Virus record (IMG/VR): IMGVR_UViG_3300025000_000143
Location: 1-51,276 of that record
Reading direction: 5' to 3' (one strand)
DNA length: 51,276 nucleotides
Source of the DNA: a virus
Made by a program: the position numbers and the translations under genes. The notes below the pieces were generated by a model. That model ran no database searches and was not told the origin of the DNA. It saw only the letters and a program-made list of their open reading frames with translations. This document shows, piece by piece, positions 15,121 to 21,928 of the stretch; positions within the stretch are counted from its first letter, which is position 1, and every line of letters begins with the position of its first letter.

Positions 15121-15320
15121 TCAAACCCATCCAGGCGCAATTCGCATGACAATGAAGGCCGAGTGAGCCGCCATGATTGCGCCTCGTTGGGTGGGTTGAT
15201 TTTAGAGACTAGAAAGACAGGCTTTCTTTGTCGTTGTTCGCAGGTATACATCCCGCGAATGATTATATAGGGCCAGGCTGGTGAGGAAACCAGGTTTTCG
15301 CTGATCAAGCTAGGCCCTAT
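15121..15320 (-). ncRNA. Candidate structured RNA, four consecutive hairpins
   Basis: This stretch contains (i) a long hairpin: 15121-15133 pairs with 15188-15199 and GGCGCAAT (15134-15141) with ATTGCGCC (15176-15183), plus an inner CATG/CATG pair, about 20-24 bp in all; (ii) AGAAAG/CTTTCT (15211-15216 and 15222-15227, 5-nt loop); (iii) TTCGC/GCGAA with a GG/CC extension (15237-15241 and 15255-15259); (iv) ATAGGGCC/GGCCCTAT (15267-15274 and 15313-15320) enclosing CTGGT/ACCAG. A weak TTG-started frame crosses the region but has no ribosome-binding site. Strand is assumed from neighbouring genes. Related to no RNA class I recognise. Confidence 0.5.
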
Positions 15321-15400
15321 GCGCTGATACTTCAAAGGCTATACTTACTAGGAGACTTCAAAAGGGTTTTATGCACATTTCGCAAAAAAAAAGTTTATAT

Positions 15401-15892
15401 TTATTCTCCGCCTCGCCTAACTTCGCTGATGTACACCTCATACCAACCCCACCAAGGGCAATCGACCCAATGCCTCGATATACGCGCCTTAGCTGCGTGT
15501 ATGCGCCTTGATACCGTTGTTTGGTCCATATCTAGGGCAGTTGCAATTTGCTCCTGTGTGCATCCAAGAATATCGAGTGAAAAAACTGCATAGTCTCTTG
15601 CGTAACCTGCATCCCTGAGGTACTTATCAGCCAAGCGTTGAAAATCTTCTCTAATAGCATCAAGCATCTCTGCGATATGCGGCGTGGCGTTGCGCTCCTC
15701 GACCATTGCAGTTGTGATTCCAGATGCTTCTCTCGTATTAAGCAACCTCTGCCGCCTCTCAAGTGTGGCGGTCGTGTATGCCGGTCGCGATCTGTCGAGC
15801 TTGGTGTGTCTCAACAACTCATCAGCCTGTGCGGTTAGTTCTTCGCTTTGGTCGTCTGTTGTTACGGTTAATGCCCCCAGTTTGACTGTCAT
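15401..15892 (-). CDS. Sigma-70 region-4-like / late transcription regulator
   Basis: 163 aa. The C-terminal part carries a sigma region 4 or ArpU/RinA-type HTH: LGCTQEQIATALDMDQTTVS followed by RRIHAAKARI. The N-terminal 70 residues are polar and unrecognised. AGGAGGG precedes the ATG. Its place as the last gene before the terminase block (with only the small-gene and accessory insertions between) is where many phages encode the activator of late genes. Activation of packaging and head genes is inferred; no target promoter is identified. Confidence 0.7.
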   Translation of the reverse strand: MTVKLGALTVTTDDQSEELTAQADELLRHTKLDRSRPAYTTATLERRQRLLNTREASGITTAMVEERNATPHIAEMLDAIREDFQRLADKYLRDAGYARDYAVFSLDILGCTQEQIATALDMDQTTVSRRIHAAKARISRHWVDCPWWGWYEVYISEVRRGGE

Positions 15893-15898
15893 GTCGAT

Positions 15899-16231
15899 TC
15901 AACCCTCCTTTTCCACAGGTGGGGTGATCTTTTCTTGTTCCTTCAACCTTAATCTTTTCGACTCTCCAATTACCCATGAAGCTATCTCGTCAAGAGCGTC
16001 GATCCCTTCCCGATATGCTATTCCTTGGATATATCCACCGATTACAGCTTTCATAGCATCATCTGATAGGCTTAACTTGGTAACGACGACTTTAGGTTCG
16101 TCTGGTTTCAATCGCAATCTACGGAAGTGCATCCCCCATGAGCCGTCATCGTCATAGCGCAGTATCTCAACTCTTCGATTCTTTAGCTTGCATCGCCATC
16201 TATGGCCTGTTACCTGTCTCTCCGTCAGCAT
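15899..16231 (-). CDS. Hypothetical protein (110 aa)
   Basis: Basic N-terminus (GHRWRCKLKNRRVEILRYDDD) followed by a short alpha/beta body and a charged helical C-terminus. No domain recognised. GAGAGGA precedes the ATG. It is 6 nt upstream of the late-regulator gene and is preceded by an unusually structured 178-nt leader with a 12-bp inverted repeat and G-rich tracts. Confidence 0.65.
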   Translation of the reverse strand: MLTERQVTGHRWRCKLKNRRVEILRYDDDGSWGMHFRRLRLKPDEPKVVVTKLSLSDDAMKAVIGGYIQGIAYREGIDALDEIASWVIGESKRLRLKEQEKITPPVEKEG

Positions 16232-16260
16232 GATTGGTTATCCTCTCTCATACACTCCAC

Positions 16261-16340
16261 ACCGCCACCCCAAATCCCCACCCCTAAAACCACAACATAC
16301 AGCTTGCCTGCCTACTATATCCTACTGCATGTTGTGGTTT
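16261..16340 (-). repeat. 12-bp inverted repeat and G-rich leader
   Basis: AAACCACAACAT (16287-16298) and ATGTTGTGGTTT (16329-16340) are exact inverted copies; CAG/CTG extends the stem after one mismatch. Beside it the minus-strand RNA would carry three G4 tracts (16265-16285, GGGG-T-GGGG-ATTT-GGGG). The element is the 5' leader of the gene starting at 16231 and is a candidate operator, attenuator or structured 5' UTR. Confidence 0.5.
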
Positions 16341-16409
16341 GTGTCCATAGTTTTGGGGGTATTTTGTTTCAGATGTCAAGAATTATTTCGGTTGGTTGTT
16401 TGTGCGCGC

Positions 16410-16673
16410 TCAATCTAACGTATCCTCCAAAATCTCCGCGTGCAGTGCCATGATTCGATCAATAAAACTGCCCACTGGCTTTGCCGCTTTGAACGGTCTA
16501 AGGCTCATCTGTGCGTCAACTCCAACGCCAAGAATGATGTTCTGCAATCGTTCGACTTCTTCGATTAGTTGTTCGACTGCGGAGTTGGCATCGTCCATAT
16601 CTCCACTGCATCCAACTGTCTGCGCTATCTCCAAACGGTCGTCTAATTCTTTTTTGATCTTAGTTAGCTTCAT
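16410..16673 (-). CDS. Small coiled-coil protein (87 aa)
   Basis: Mostly helical with heptad-like spacing: LTKIKKELDDRLEIAQ and VEQLIEEVERLQNIILG. GGAGAGGAG lies before the ATG, 2 nt after the stop of a Cys-rich mini-protein. No family recognised. One of the array of small accessory genes between the late regulator and the radical SAM gene. Confidence 0.65.
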   Translation of the reverse strand: MKLTKIKKELDDRLEIAQTVGCSGDMDDANSAVEQLIEEVERLQNIILGVGVDAQMSLRPFKAAKPVGSFIDRIMALHAEILEDTLD

Positions 16674-16675
16674 GA

Positions 16676-16786
16676 TTATTTCTCCTCTCCTGGTTTAATC
16701 CACTCGCAGAATCCTTGATTAGAACAACACCCTTTGCCGTGGACGTTGACCAGGTGCCCGCACGTCAAACACCGATCGCTACACAT
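16676..16786 (-). CDS. Cys-rich mini-protein (36 aa), possibly the 3' half of a longer gene
   Basis: From an ATG the frame reads MCSDRCLTCGHLVNVHGKG, then CC and a further Cys, an obvious metal-binding pattern. The same frame stays open upstream for another 30 codons with protein-like composition (ARYLFSEQAKSLPEDAIN) right up to the TGA that ends the neighbouring gene. No ATG, GTG or TTG start occurs in that upstream part. It is therefore either a 36-aa protein with an internal start or the second half of a 129-codon gene interrupted by an in-frame TGA. Confidence 0.5.
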   Translation of the reverse strand: MCSDRCLTCGHLVNVHGKGCCSNQGFCEWIKPGEEK

Positions 16787-16876
16787 GTTTATCGCGTCCT
16801 CTGGGAGTGACTTAGCTTGCTCAGAGAACAGATAACGTGCTCTGCCGAGTGCCGGTTTAGGGGTCGTGTCATGGTG

Positions 16877-17065
16877 TCACCAACTCCTCTGCCTGCAATC
16901 GGTCTGCATGTCACTGAAACACTTATCACAATACACTCCACACGGTAACCCGTGGTCGATTCTCGGGCTGCCAGGTTTTCCACAGACTATGCACGTTTTA
17001 TTTTGCTGTTTGTTTCTGAGTAGCTGCGATGGACGCGTTCGCCTTTGATCGTCATAATTGCTCAT
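16877..17065 (-). CDS. Zinc-finger mini-protein (62 aa)
   Basis: Carries two Cys pairs, TCIVCG (Cys25, Cys28) and YCDKC (Cys46, Cys49), consistent with one zinc site. The N-terminus is basic. It overlaps the upstream gene by 4 nt (ATGA), so translation is coupled. The frame continues past its TGA into a second Cys-rich coding-like segment. Function unknown. Confidence 0.65.
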   Translation of the reverse strand: MSNYDDQRRTRPSQLLRNKQQNKTCIVCGKPGSPRIDHGLPCGVYCDKCFSDMQTDCRQRSW

Positions 17066-17466
17066 GGTGTCGCCTCCAATGCGGGTCTAGGATCAAGCCA
17101 ACCACCCCTATCGATCACCGGAATCTTCGCAGGCTTGACCATCTGCCTCCATCCCTGGAAGCCTCGCATTTCAATAGGCTCAATCCAACGCCATGAATCC
17201 GCAGGCATTTTCAAGTACCAGCCGGACGGCCATTTTCTGCCAGTGGTATCACAGGTGATTCCGTTAGAGAAGAAGATATCGCAGACTACAGCATACCCTC
17301 GAATATATCCGTCCTCGACATAGAAGACGCGGTCGCCAACCTTAACGCCTTGTGGCTTCACCGGGAATCGCCGGAAGTAGAACCCTCCCCCGGCTTGTAT
17401 GCAGTTCTCGGCTTCTCGAGCCGCGTTCTCCGTCTCGCTTTTTGGTGTTGTTACGATGATGTCCAA
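17062..17466 (-). CDS. Hypothetical protein (134 aa)
   Basis: The TTG start is chosen because GAGAGGAG lies 8 nt upstream and the preceding gene ends 1 nt before it; a longer frame would overlap the upstream gene by about 70 nt. Contains a small beta-like domain (VKVGDRVFYVEDGYIRGYAV) and a Trp-rich C-terminal half (WPSGWYLKMP, GFQGWRQMV), reminiscent of ASCH/PUA-type folds, though this is a weak impression. Confidence 0.6.
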   Translation of the reverse strand: MDIIVTTPKSETENAAREAENCIQAGGGFYFRRFPVKPQGVKVGDRVFYVEDGYIRGYAVVCDIFFSNGITCDTTGRKWPSGWYLKMPADSWRWIEPIEMRGFQGWRQMVKPAKIPVIDRGGWLDPRPALEATP

Positions 17467-17467
17467 C

Positions 17468-17932
17468 TTAGTGCTCCTCTCTGTTATTTGTTGATGTTTT
17501 GTCCGCCGCTTTGTCCACCAAAATGTCACGCTCATTCACGCTTGATTCGACTGTCGAAATGTCGGCGGTTTTGTCGAGTGCGGATTTGAGTCGAGCCCAT
17601 TTGCAATCCGTGTCATGCTGTATCTCGTCGTCATATCGACCTGACTGCCCACAGTAGGCACACCGTCTACCAAATCCGAACCCAGAAATAAAAGCGCCCA
17701 TGTTTGTGGGAATAGTGTCCATAGTGGCGATAATATCCTCTCGCCTCACAACCACAAACTCATCTCCCAACTGGGCTTTGAGTGCGTTGAGTCGTTCATC
17801 TTTATGATCGCACTTATGACCTGGGTTGCGCACTCCTCTCATTGGCTTTAAATCACAGTGTAGAAGTGGTATTATATCGTGGCTTATGCAAAATCTACAT
17901 GTCTTTCCACACGTCCCATCAAACTCCCTCAC
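17468..17932 (-). CDS. Zinc-ribbon hypothetical protein (154 aa)
   Basis: The GTG start has AGGAGG 6 nt upstream, which decides it over a TTG 12 codons earlier. Several Cys pairs are visible: CGKTCRFC near the start, then RRCAYCGQSG in the middle, and a downstream Cys with His residues, suggesting at least one zinc ribbon. The C-terminal tail is charged. Overlaps the upstream gene by 14 nt. No family assigned. Confidence 0.6.
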   Translation of the reverse strand: MREFDGTCGKTCRFCISHDIIPLLHCDLKPMRGVRNPGHKCDHKDERLNALKAQLGDEFVVVRREDIIATMDTIPTNMGAFISGFGFGRRCAYCGQSGRYDDEIQHDTDCKWARLKSALDKTADISTVESSVNERDILVDKAADKTSTNNREEH

Positions 17933-18335
17933 AATCCACCTCCTGTTTTGACTCTGCCTTCGCCTCAAGGACTGCGATTAGGCAGGCTGCGGCGCTTTCG
18001 AGATAATTGGGACTTATGCCGTTTACGGCAGACCCGTTGAACCACTCTTGGCAGAGAATATTTGATGGCGTGGCAAGCATGGGATGTAGTCCGGGCTTTA
18101 TACCGCATAATCGCTCAAGCTCATCAATCACATCGTCGAGTCGGGGGCGAAACAGGCATCTGGATTTCTCGTTTTGACGCGATATCTCGGCAACGTCCTG
18201 CTCGTCTCGAATAACCCACGGATTGTTCGTACAGGGATAGGTCATGTACACCCAATCCCCAACCTCAAAAGCCCTCCCCGCAAAAGCGTTTAGTTCGTGA
18301 AGTCGCTTGCTCATTTCGATGGATAGGTATTTCAT
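17919..18335 (-). CDS. Hypothetical protein (138 aa)
   Basis: Begins MKYLSIEMSKRLHELNAFAG with GAGGGGAG upstream. It contains FEVGDWVYMTYP, a short beta segment, and a longer helical C-terminus (LESAAACLIAVLEAKAESK). No recognisable domain. Coupled by 4 nt to its upstream neighbour and overlapping its downstream neighbour, in the small accessory array. Confidence 0.65.
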   Translation of the reverse strand: MKYLSIEMSKRLHELNAFAGRAFEVGDWVYMTYPCTNNPWVIRDEQDVAEISRQNEKSRCLFRPRLDDVIDELERLCGIKPGLHPMLATPSNILCQEWFNGSAVNGISPNYLESAAACLIAVLEAKAESKQEVDCEGV

Positions 18336-18775
18336 GATCTGATACTCCCCTCTCTTGCCATTTCGATGTACTCATTGATGCAATCTTCACACCCTTGCGT
18401 TGAATCACAGTCACCACTTTGATCTGGTGGGCAGATATGGTTATCAACCATGTGCTTGACCATAGATCGTGGATCGGTGGATTCACCCCAAAACACAATC
18501 ATGTTGAGTAACTCTATATGGCATTTGCTTGTTGCCAACATCTCAACCGCCGCATCCCGCTCCCTCTCCGCAGTCTCAGCCCTCGTGGTCATGGCGTCGA
18601 GTTTGGTGGTTAATTCGGCGATTTGGCAAGCTTTCGATTGCTTCATATTCTCGACATTCTTGCCGTCTATCCATATTTCGCTTCCACACATGAACACGGT
18701 CAAGTATCTCGCCTTGCCAGATAGACCCGCCCCACAACTCGGGCATACGTCCGGTTTCTGCGTTTGTTCATTCAT
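18332..18775 (-). CDS. Zinc-ribbon plus coiled-coil accessory protein (147 aa)
   Basis: N-terminal CPSCGAGLSG zinc knuckle, then a coiled coil (AELTTKLDAMTTRAETAERE) and a C-terminal Cys cluster (DCDSTQGCEDCINEYI). This architecture of Cys knuckle plus coiled coil recurs in the next genes and resembles the Ead/Ea22-like accessory proteins of lambdoid phages in organisation. Function unknown. Overlaps neighbours at both ends by 4-8 nt. Confidence 0.65.
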   Translation of the reverse strand: MNEQTQKPDVCPSCGAGLSGKARYLTVFMCGSEIWIDGKNVENMKQSKACQIAELTTKLDAMTTRAETAERERDAAVEMLATSKCHIELLNMIVFWGESTDPRSMVKHMVDNHICPPDQSGDCDSTQGCEDCINEYIEMAREGSIRS

Positions 18776-19172
18776 TGGTCAATCCCTCCTGATCCTTCGG
18801 TGTCCACTTGCTCGGTGAAAATATGCATGCAACTAACTTGCCTTTTTGTGTCGCCAACCATCCGCAGCGTTGGTATGATTTACAATTACCACACACCTGC
18901 TCCTCAGCCGTGGTGTCGGCGGGGTTGGGGGTGAGCAGGCCCACACATCGGCGTTTAGCCAACTCAACTGTTGCCATCACTGAAACACTATGATCGGGGT
19001 AGCAACATAGTTCATTTCCTACGAGCGTTAATGCGACAGATGATTCATTGACAGCACCAACCAATGCCGCCTCCCGCTCTCGAAGCCTCTCAACCTCTGC
19101 TGTTAATGTGGCGATTTCTGAGTTACGATCTGCTAATTTTTTGTACAGCAGATCTATTTCATTACTGCTCAT
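18768..19172 (-). CDS. Coiled-coil and Cys-rich accessory protein (134 aa)
   Basis: The ATG giving MSSNEIDLLYKKLADRN is chosen because it overlaps the preceding stop and GGAG lies 6 nt upstream; an upstream frame of 44 codons overlaps the previous gene. The coiled coil is residues 5-35 (EIATLTAEVERLREREAALV). A C-terminal Cys cluster (CGNCKSYQRCG) suggests zinc binding. Resembles its neighbours in layout, suggesting a set of related accessory genes. Confidence 0.65.
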   Translation of the reverse strand: MSSNEIDLLYKKLADRNSEIATLTAEVERLREREAALVGAVNESSVALTLVGNELCCYPDHSVSVMATVELAKRRCVGLLTPNPADTTAEEQVCGNCKSYQRCGWLATQKGKLVACIFSPSKWTPKDQEGLTNE

Positions 19173-19689
19173 CGGTGTCTCCGTTCTGCGTGGTGATTGG
19201 TACGCACTTCGACTCACGGAATAGGCGACATTTGATTTTGCAAGCATCATTTCTATAGTGAGGCAACCTGGTAGTGCAATCCAATAAGTCGCATTTATCG
19301 ACATGATCGCATATCACGAGGCTAGCGTCCTGCGTGGTGGTTGGGCTGAGTAAACCATTTATTTCTTTCACTATCATGTTGAACGGATGCCCATACCATC
19401 CACTCGATTCTATTTGCCGGTTGATAAACTCGAAGTCCTCAAGACTCGATCTCAACCCCTCAACCAACTCCGCCTCTCTCGCCTTGAGTCGGGTGATTTC
19501 GGCGAGTAACTCCTTCGTACCTTTAAGTGCATTCCCGATCACCACGTCAGGGTCGCTTGGGTCAACAGGAATGGTCATAATCCACTCTCGGCTGCCTGGT
19601 TGGTTGCGCCGCTTGCATAGCGCATAGACCATATCCCATGCCGCCTCTAACTCTCGATTGATCTCGGCTAATCTGGTATCGTTTTTCAT
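19162..19689 (-). CDS. Coiled-coil and Cys-rich accessory protein (175 aa)
   Basis: Charged helical N-terminus (RLAEINRELEAAWDMVYAL), a second helical stretch (LLAEITRLKAREAELVEGL) and a C-terminal Cys/His-rich part (CDHVDKCDLLDC). The segment LxAEIxRLxxREAELV echoes the neighbouring protein's AEVERLREREAALV, so the two genes appear related. No family assigned. Confidence 0.65.
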   Translation of the reverse strand: MKNDTRLAEINRELEAAWDMVYALCKRRNQPGSREWIMTIPVDPSDPDVVIGNALKGTKELLAEITRLKAREAELVEGLRSSLEDFEFINRQIESSGWYGHPFNMIVKEINGLLSPTTTQDASLVICDHVDKCDLLDCTTRLPHYRNDACKIKCRLFRESKCVPITTQNGDTDEQ

Positions 19690-20129
19690 AACTCTCCTGC
19701 CTCTCTAATTGCTGCATTAACCTTCTCTTGCCATGCCATAAGTTCATCGACGTTCATCGTACCCCCCTTAGCCGTACCAAGATACGCGGAATGCCCGGTA
19801 CGTACAATACCTGCAAACCTCGGCATTTCGCGCACAACCTGCCCGAGTCTTGCATCTGCCTTGAGTCTCTCCACCTCGCCCAGTAACTCGGCAATCGCGG
19901 TCTGTGTGTGAGCGAAAAACTGCATGTTTGCCGACAAGTTGCCCATGTACGGGTTTAGAGTAGCGGCCACCACTAACCAAGTGGGATTATCGAGCACCAG
20001 AGTCTCTCGTTTGATCGACAGGCTATACTCATCCTCTCTTGGCAGTCGAATCCCCGGTGTCGCCGCCGCAAGCTCCTGCCGAATCTCCTCCAGTCTCTCC
20101 GCTGGTAGTGGTGTGTTTGGCGTGATCAT
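19686..20129 (-). CDS. Ead/Ea22-like accessory protein (147 aa)
   Basis: The opening AERLEEIRQELAAATPGI, the middle VLDNPTWLVVAATLNPYM and the later ELLGEVERLKADARL match the general plan of Ead/Ea22-like phage proteins: N-terminal helix, a central ANAxFIAxA-like patch and a coiled coil. It shares the ELLGEVERLK block with adjacent genes. The ribosome-binding leader (GGAAGGGAGATTGAG) is repeated before other genes of this array. Function unknown. Confidence 0.65.
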   Translation of the reverse strand: MITPNTPLPAERLEEIRQELAAATPGIRLPREDEYSLSIKRETLVLDNPTWLVVAATLNPYMGNLSANMQFFAHTQTAIAELLGEVERLKADARLGQVVREMPRFAGIVRTGHSAYLGTAKGGTMNVDELMAWQEKVNAAIREAGEL

Positions 20130-20380
20130 CTCAATCTCCCTTCCTCCTCCAAAAATCCCGCCTTGACTAACTCTGCCTCTCGAAGTTCAAGCGCCTTGCG
20201 GAGTTGTCTGACGCCATTCGCATTGAGCAGGATTGTCTCACGGCTACTTATTTGATCGTTTGCGTTGTAGCAAGTCACATATGCATAATTGCCGTTTGAT
20301 CTGCCTGAGACTGTGACTGTAGTGAATGTCTCAAAGTCTCCGCCCTCCCACTTATAACCAGGAAAATATCGTGTCTTCAT
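20126..20380 (-). CDS. Small hypothetical protein (84 aa)
   Basis: Start MKTRYFPGYKWEG, placed at the ATG after a repeated GGAAGGGAGATTGAGGGG leader. Small beta region (FETFTTVTVSGRSNGNYAYV) followed by a helix (ANGVRQLRKALELREAEL). It ends EEEGRLR, where the sequence that encodes this tail is the same one that forms the ribosome-binding leader of the next gene. No family assigned. Confidence 0.65.
   Translation of the reverse strand: MKTRYFPGYKWEGGDFETFTTVTVSGRSNGNYAYVTCYNANDQISSRETILLNANGVRQLRKALELREAELVKAGFLEEEGRLR
20130..20147 (-). repeat. Repeated ribosome-binding leader, copy 1
   Basis: Minus-strand GGAAGGGAGATTGAG block directly before the ATG at 20129. The same 15 nt recurs at 20384-20398 and 20584-20598, each directly upstream of a start codon. 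Confidence 0.7.
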
Positions 20381-20580
20381 CCCCTCAATCTCCCTTCCTC
20401 CGTCTTCGATGCCCAATCGCAAATATAACCCTTGCAGTACTCCGGCCTTGAATCGCTATCGTGAATATTGCAACTTGTCACGCTTCCCTCTTGGACGAGA
20501 TGCTCACACGGCTTGCCGAAAAGCATGGTTGAGATACTGGCGCAGCATTCGCCGCATTGCTTGCAACTATCCATACTCAT
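20377..20580 (-). CDS. YkgJ-like Cys-cluster protein (67 aa)
   Basis: Cys6, Cys9, Cys12 and Cys13 in SCKQCGECCASI form the CxxCGxCC signature of YkgJ/flagellin-methylase-like proteins, usually binding zinc or an Fe-S cluster. Further Cys residues follow (PCEHLV, SCNIHD, YCKGYICDW), as expected for that family. The tail encodes TEEGRLRG within the repeated leader sequence. A small version of the family; substrate unknown. Confidence 0.7.
   Translation of the reverse strand: MSMDSCKQCGECCASISTMLFGKPCEHLVQEGSVTSCNIHDSDSRPEYCKGYICDWASKTEEGRLRG
20384..20398 (-). repeat. Repeated ribosome-binding leader, copy 2
   Basis: Second copy of the 15-nt block, 3 nt before the ATG at 20380; the flanking GGAGG and GGGG also match copy 1 or 3. 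Confidence 0.7.
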
Positions 20581-20583
20581 CCC

Positions 20584-20598
20584 CTCAATCTCCCTTCC
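20584..20598 (-). repeat. Repeated ribosome-binding leader, copy 3
   Basis: Third copy, exactly 200 nt from copy 2, before the ATG at 20580. Confidence 0.7.
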
Positions 20599-20636
20599 CT
20601 TCGTTCTCCTCCGCCGTTGCGGGGTGTTTTGGTTAG

Positions 20637-20795
20637 TCAGTCAAAGTCCCACTCGCGAACCATGAATCCTATCACTCCGATAAGCGCTGTAATGCCAACA
20701 GGCACAAGGATTGCAGTTACATGAAACCATGCCGCAACTCCAACGGCGATGCACATACTCACTGCCGCTATGTAGTTTGCTATGTTGTTGCTCAT
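20637..20795 (-). CDS. Small two-helix membrane protein (52 aa)
   Basis: Starts MSNNIANYIAAVSMCIAVG, with two hydrophobic stretches (about residues 5-24 and 27-45) and a charged C-terminus EWDFD. GAGAGGGG lies upstream. Membrane location is clear from composition; no family is recognised. An upstream in-frame extension overlaps the previous gene and is not preferred. Confidence 0.6.
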   Translation of the reverse strand: MSNNIANYIAAVSMCIAVGVAAWFHVTAILVPVGITALIGVIGFMVREWDFD

Positions 20796-20818
20796 CTCTT
20801 CAATCACCCCTCTCAACC

Positions 20819-20836
20819 CCTCCGCGCTCCACGTTG
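20819..20836 (-). repeat. Second repeated leader, copy A
   Basis: CCTCCGCGCTCCACGTTG on the plus strand, exact 18-bp match to 21713-21730. On the minus strand it reads GTGGAGCGCGGAGG, a ribosome-binding leader; here it follows the radical SAM gene's stop. Confidence 0.65.
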
Positions 20837-21700
20837 TTATTGATTCGCTCTTTCCTTCATTCTCTTGCGTATGATCGCAGGTAATATCCATGTTCTTCTA
20901 AAGTCTTTCCACTCTCTTGACTGCTCGGTTTTGCCGTCACTCCACAGCATAGCAAACGGTATCATGTTCATATCCCAAACAGCTTGGCACCTCTTCTCTG
21001 CCGATTCCAACGTATCTCCCGCGTAACCGATCAGCACGTAGCACCTGAGCTTTTCCCTTGATATTTCAGCCTCTCGCAACATCTTTGACGCTTCCATTAA
21101 CGGCTCTAAATCTGCAGGTTCGTCATACGCAAAGAACGCCGATTGTAGCCTCATGCTTGCAAGCTGCTCTACATGCCATCGTTTCAAACGTGCCGCTTCA
21201 AGACCTCCCGTGAACTTTGCGGGTTCTATTTGTCTTCCAAGCATCTGGAACACTTCGCGTTGATGTGGCTCAGAACAGGCAAGTAAATTATTATCAAGTA
21301 CATCAAAACCGTCCATAATCGGAAGCTCCCTGATCTCTAGTCCTTCTCGCTTCCATGCCCAACAATGAGTGCAACCAACAGGACAACCTCGGCTTGTGAT
21401 AACAGGCCCAAACTTCAAGAACATGCCTGGTACAAAATCCCCGCCGTAATCGTCAAACGCTGGGCCTCCCATTTTCACAGGAGCAACGTATTCCCACGCT
21501 TTCGCCATGCGTTCGGCTTTCTGAATATCCTCCACCCACGACACGGATATCTGTATCTCATCCGCTTCATCGGTCAGTACCGGAAATTCGTACCCACCTG
21601 GATAACCTTTTTTTCGTTTAGGGCTTGGATCGGGATATCTTGAGAGATCATCCGTAGGCGTTAAATTAGTTTTGCGCGGAAATGCTCGAATGATTCTCAA
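20837..21700 (-). CDS. Radical SAM family protein
   Basis: 287 aa from a TTG start 9 nt after GGAG. Cys106, Cys110 and Cys113 form CPVGCTHC, the CX3CX2C motif that binds the 4Fe-4S cluster and S-adenosylmethionine, followed by a TIM-barrel-like rhythm (LRCYVLIGYAGDTLESAEKR) typical of radical SAM enzymes. The substrate is unknown. It sits beside a RuvC-like gene and a DNA methyltransferase in the replication operon, so a role in nucleotide or DNA modification is possible. Flanked by two copies of an 18-bp leader repeat, suggesting it is a mobile cassette. Confidence 0.8.
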   Translation of the reverse strand: MRIIRAFPRKTNLTPTDDLSRYPDPSPKRKKGYPGGYEFPVLTDEADEIQISVSWVEDIQKAERMAKAWEYVAPVKMGGPAFDDYGGDFVPGMFLKFGPVITSRGCPVGCTHCWAWKREGLEIRELPIMDGFDVLDNNLLACSEPHQREVFQMLGRQIEPAKFTGGLEAARLKRWHVEQLASMRLQSAFFAYDEPADLEPLMEASKMLREAEISREKLRCYVLIGYAGDTLESAEKRCQAVWDMNMIPFAMLWSDGKTEQSREWKDFRRTWILPAIIRKRMKERANQ

Positions 21701-21712
21701 TTATTTAATCTC

Positions 21713-21730
21713 CCTCCGCGCTCCACGTTG
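21713..21730 (-). repeat. Second repeated leader, copy B
   Basis: Exact copy of 20819-20836; here it provides the GGAGG ribosome-binding site of the radical SAM gene. Confidence 0.65.
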
Positions 21731-21754
21731 GTGGGCGGTTTCTCTGGTGTTCAT

Positions 21755-21928
21755 CTATGCCGCCATATCTAATTCTTCTCGGTCCTTAAAAGTCACTTTG
21801 CATTGAGTACACATGTGGCCGCCAACTTTACCAAACGCCTTCTCTCGCCATTTCCACGAGTTTGCGCCACAGTTAGCGCAATGCTTTGCTCGGGCGTAGA
21901 TTTCGTTCGGATACATCACAGGTTTCAT
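21755..21928 (-). CDS. Zinc-ribbon mini-protein (57 aa)
   Basis: A short frame beginning MKPVMYPNEIYARAKHCANC, with a second Cys pair in HMCTQCKVTF, forming a likely zinc ribbon. It overlaps the upstream RuvC-like gene by 4 nt (ATGA), which supports coupled translation. Function unknown. Confidence 0.65.
   Translation of the reverse strand: MKPVMYPNEIYARAKHCANCGANSWKWREKAFGKVGGHMCTQCKVTFKDREELDMAA

Noticed and set aside
15108-15335. Minus-strand TTG frame of 75 codons
   Set aside because: No ribosome-binding site, and it coincides with the multi-hairpin element, which explains the region better.
16877-16879. Reassigned TGA codon in this phage
   Set aside because: Several genes end normally at TGA and no others have interior TGA, so genome-wide recoding is unlikely; a local event is possible.
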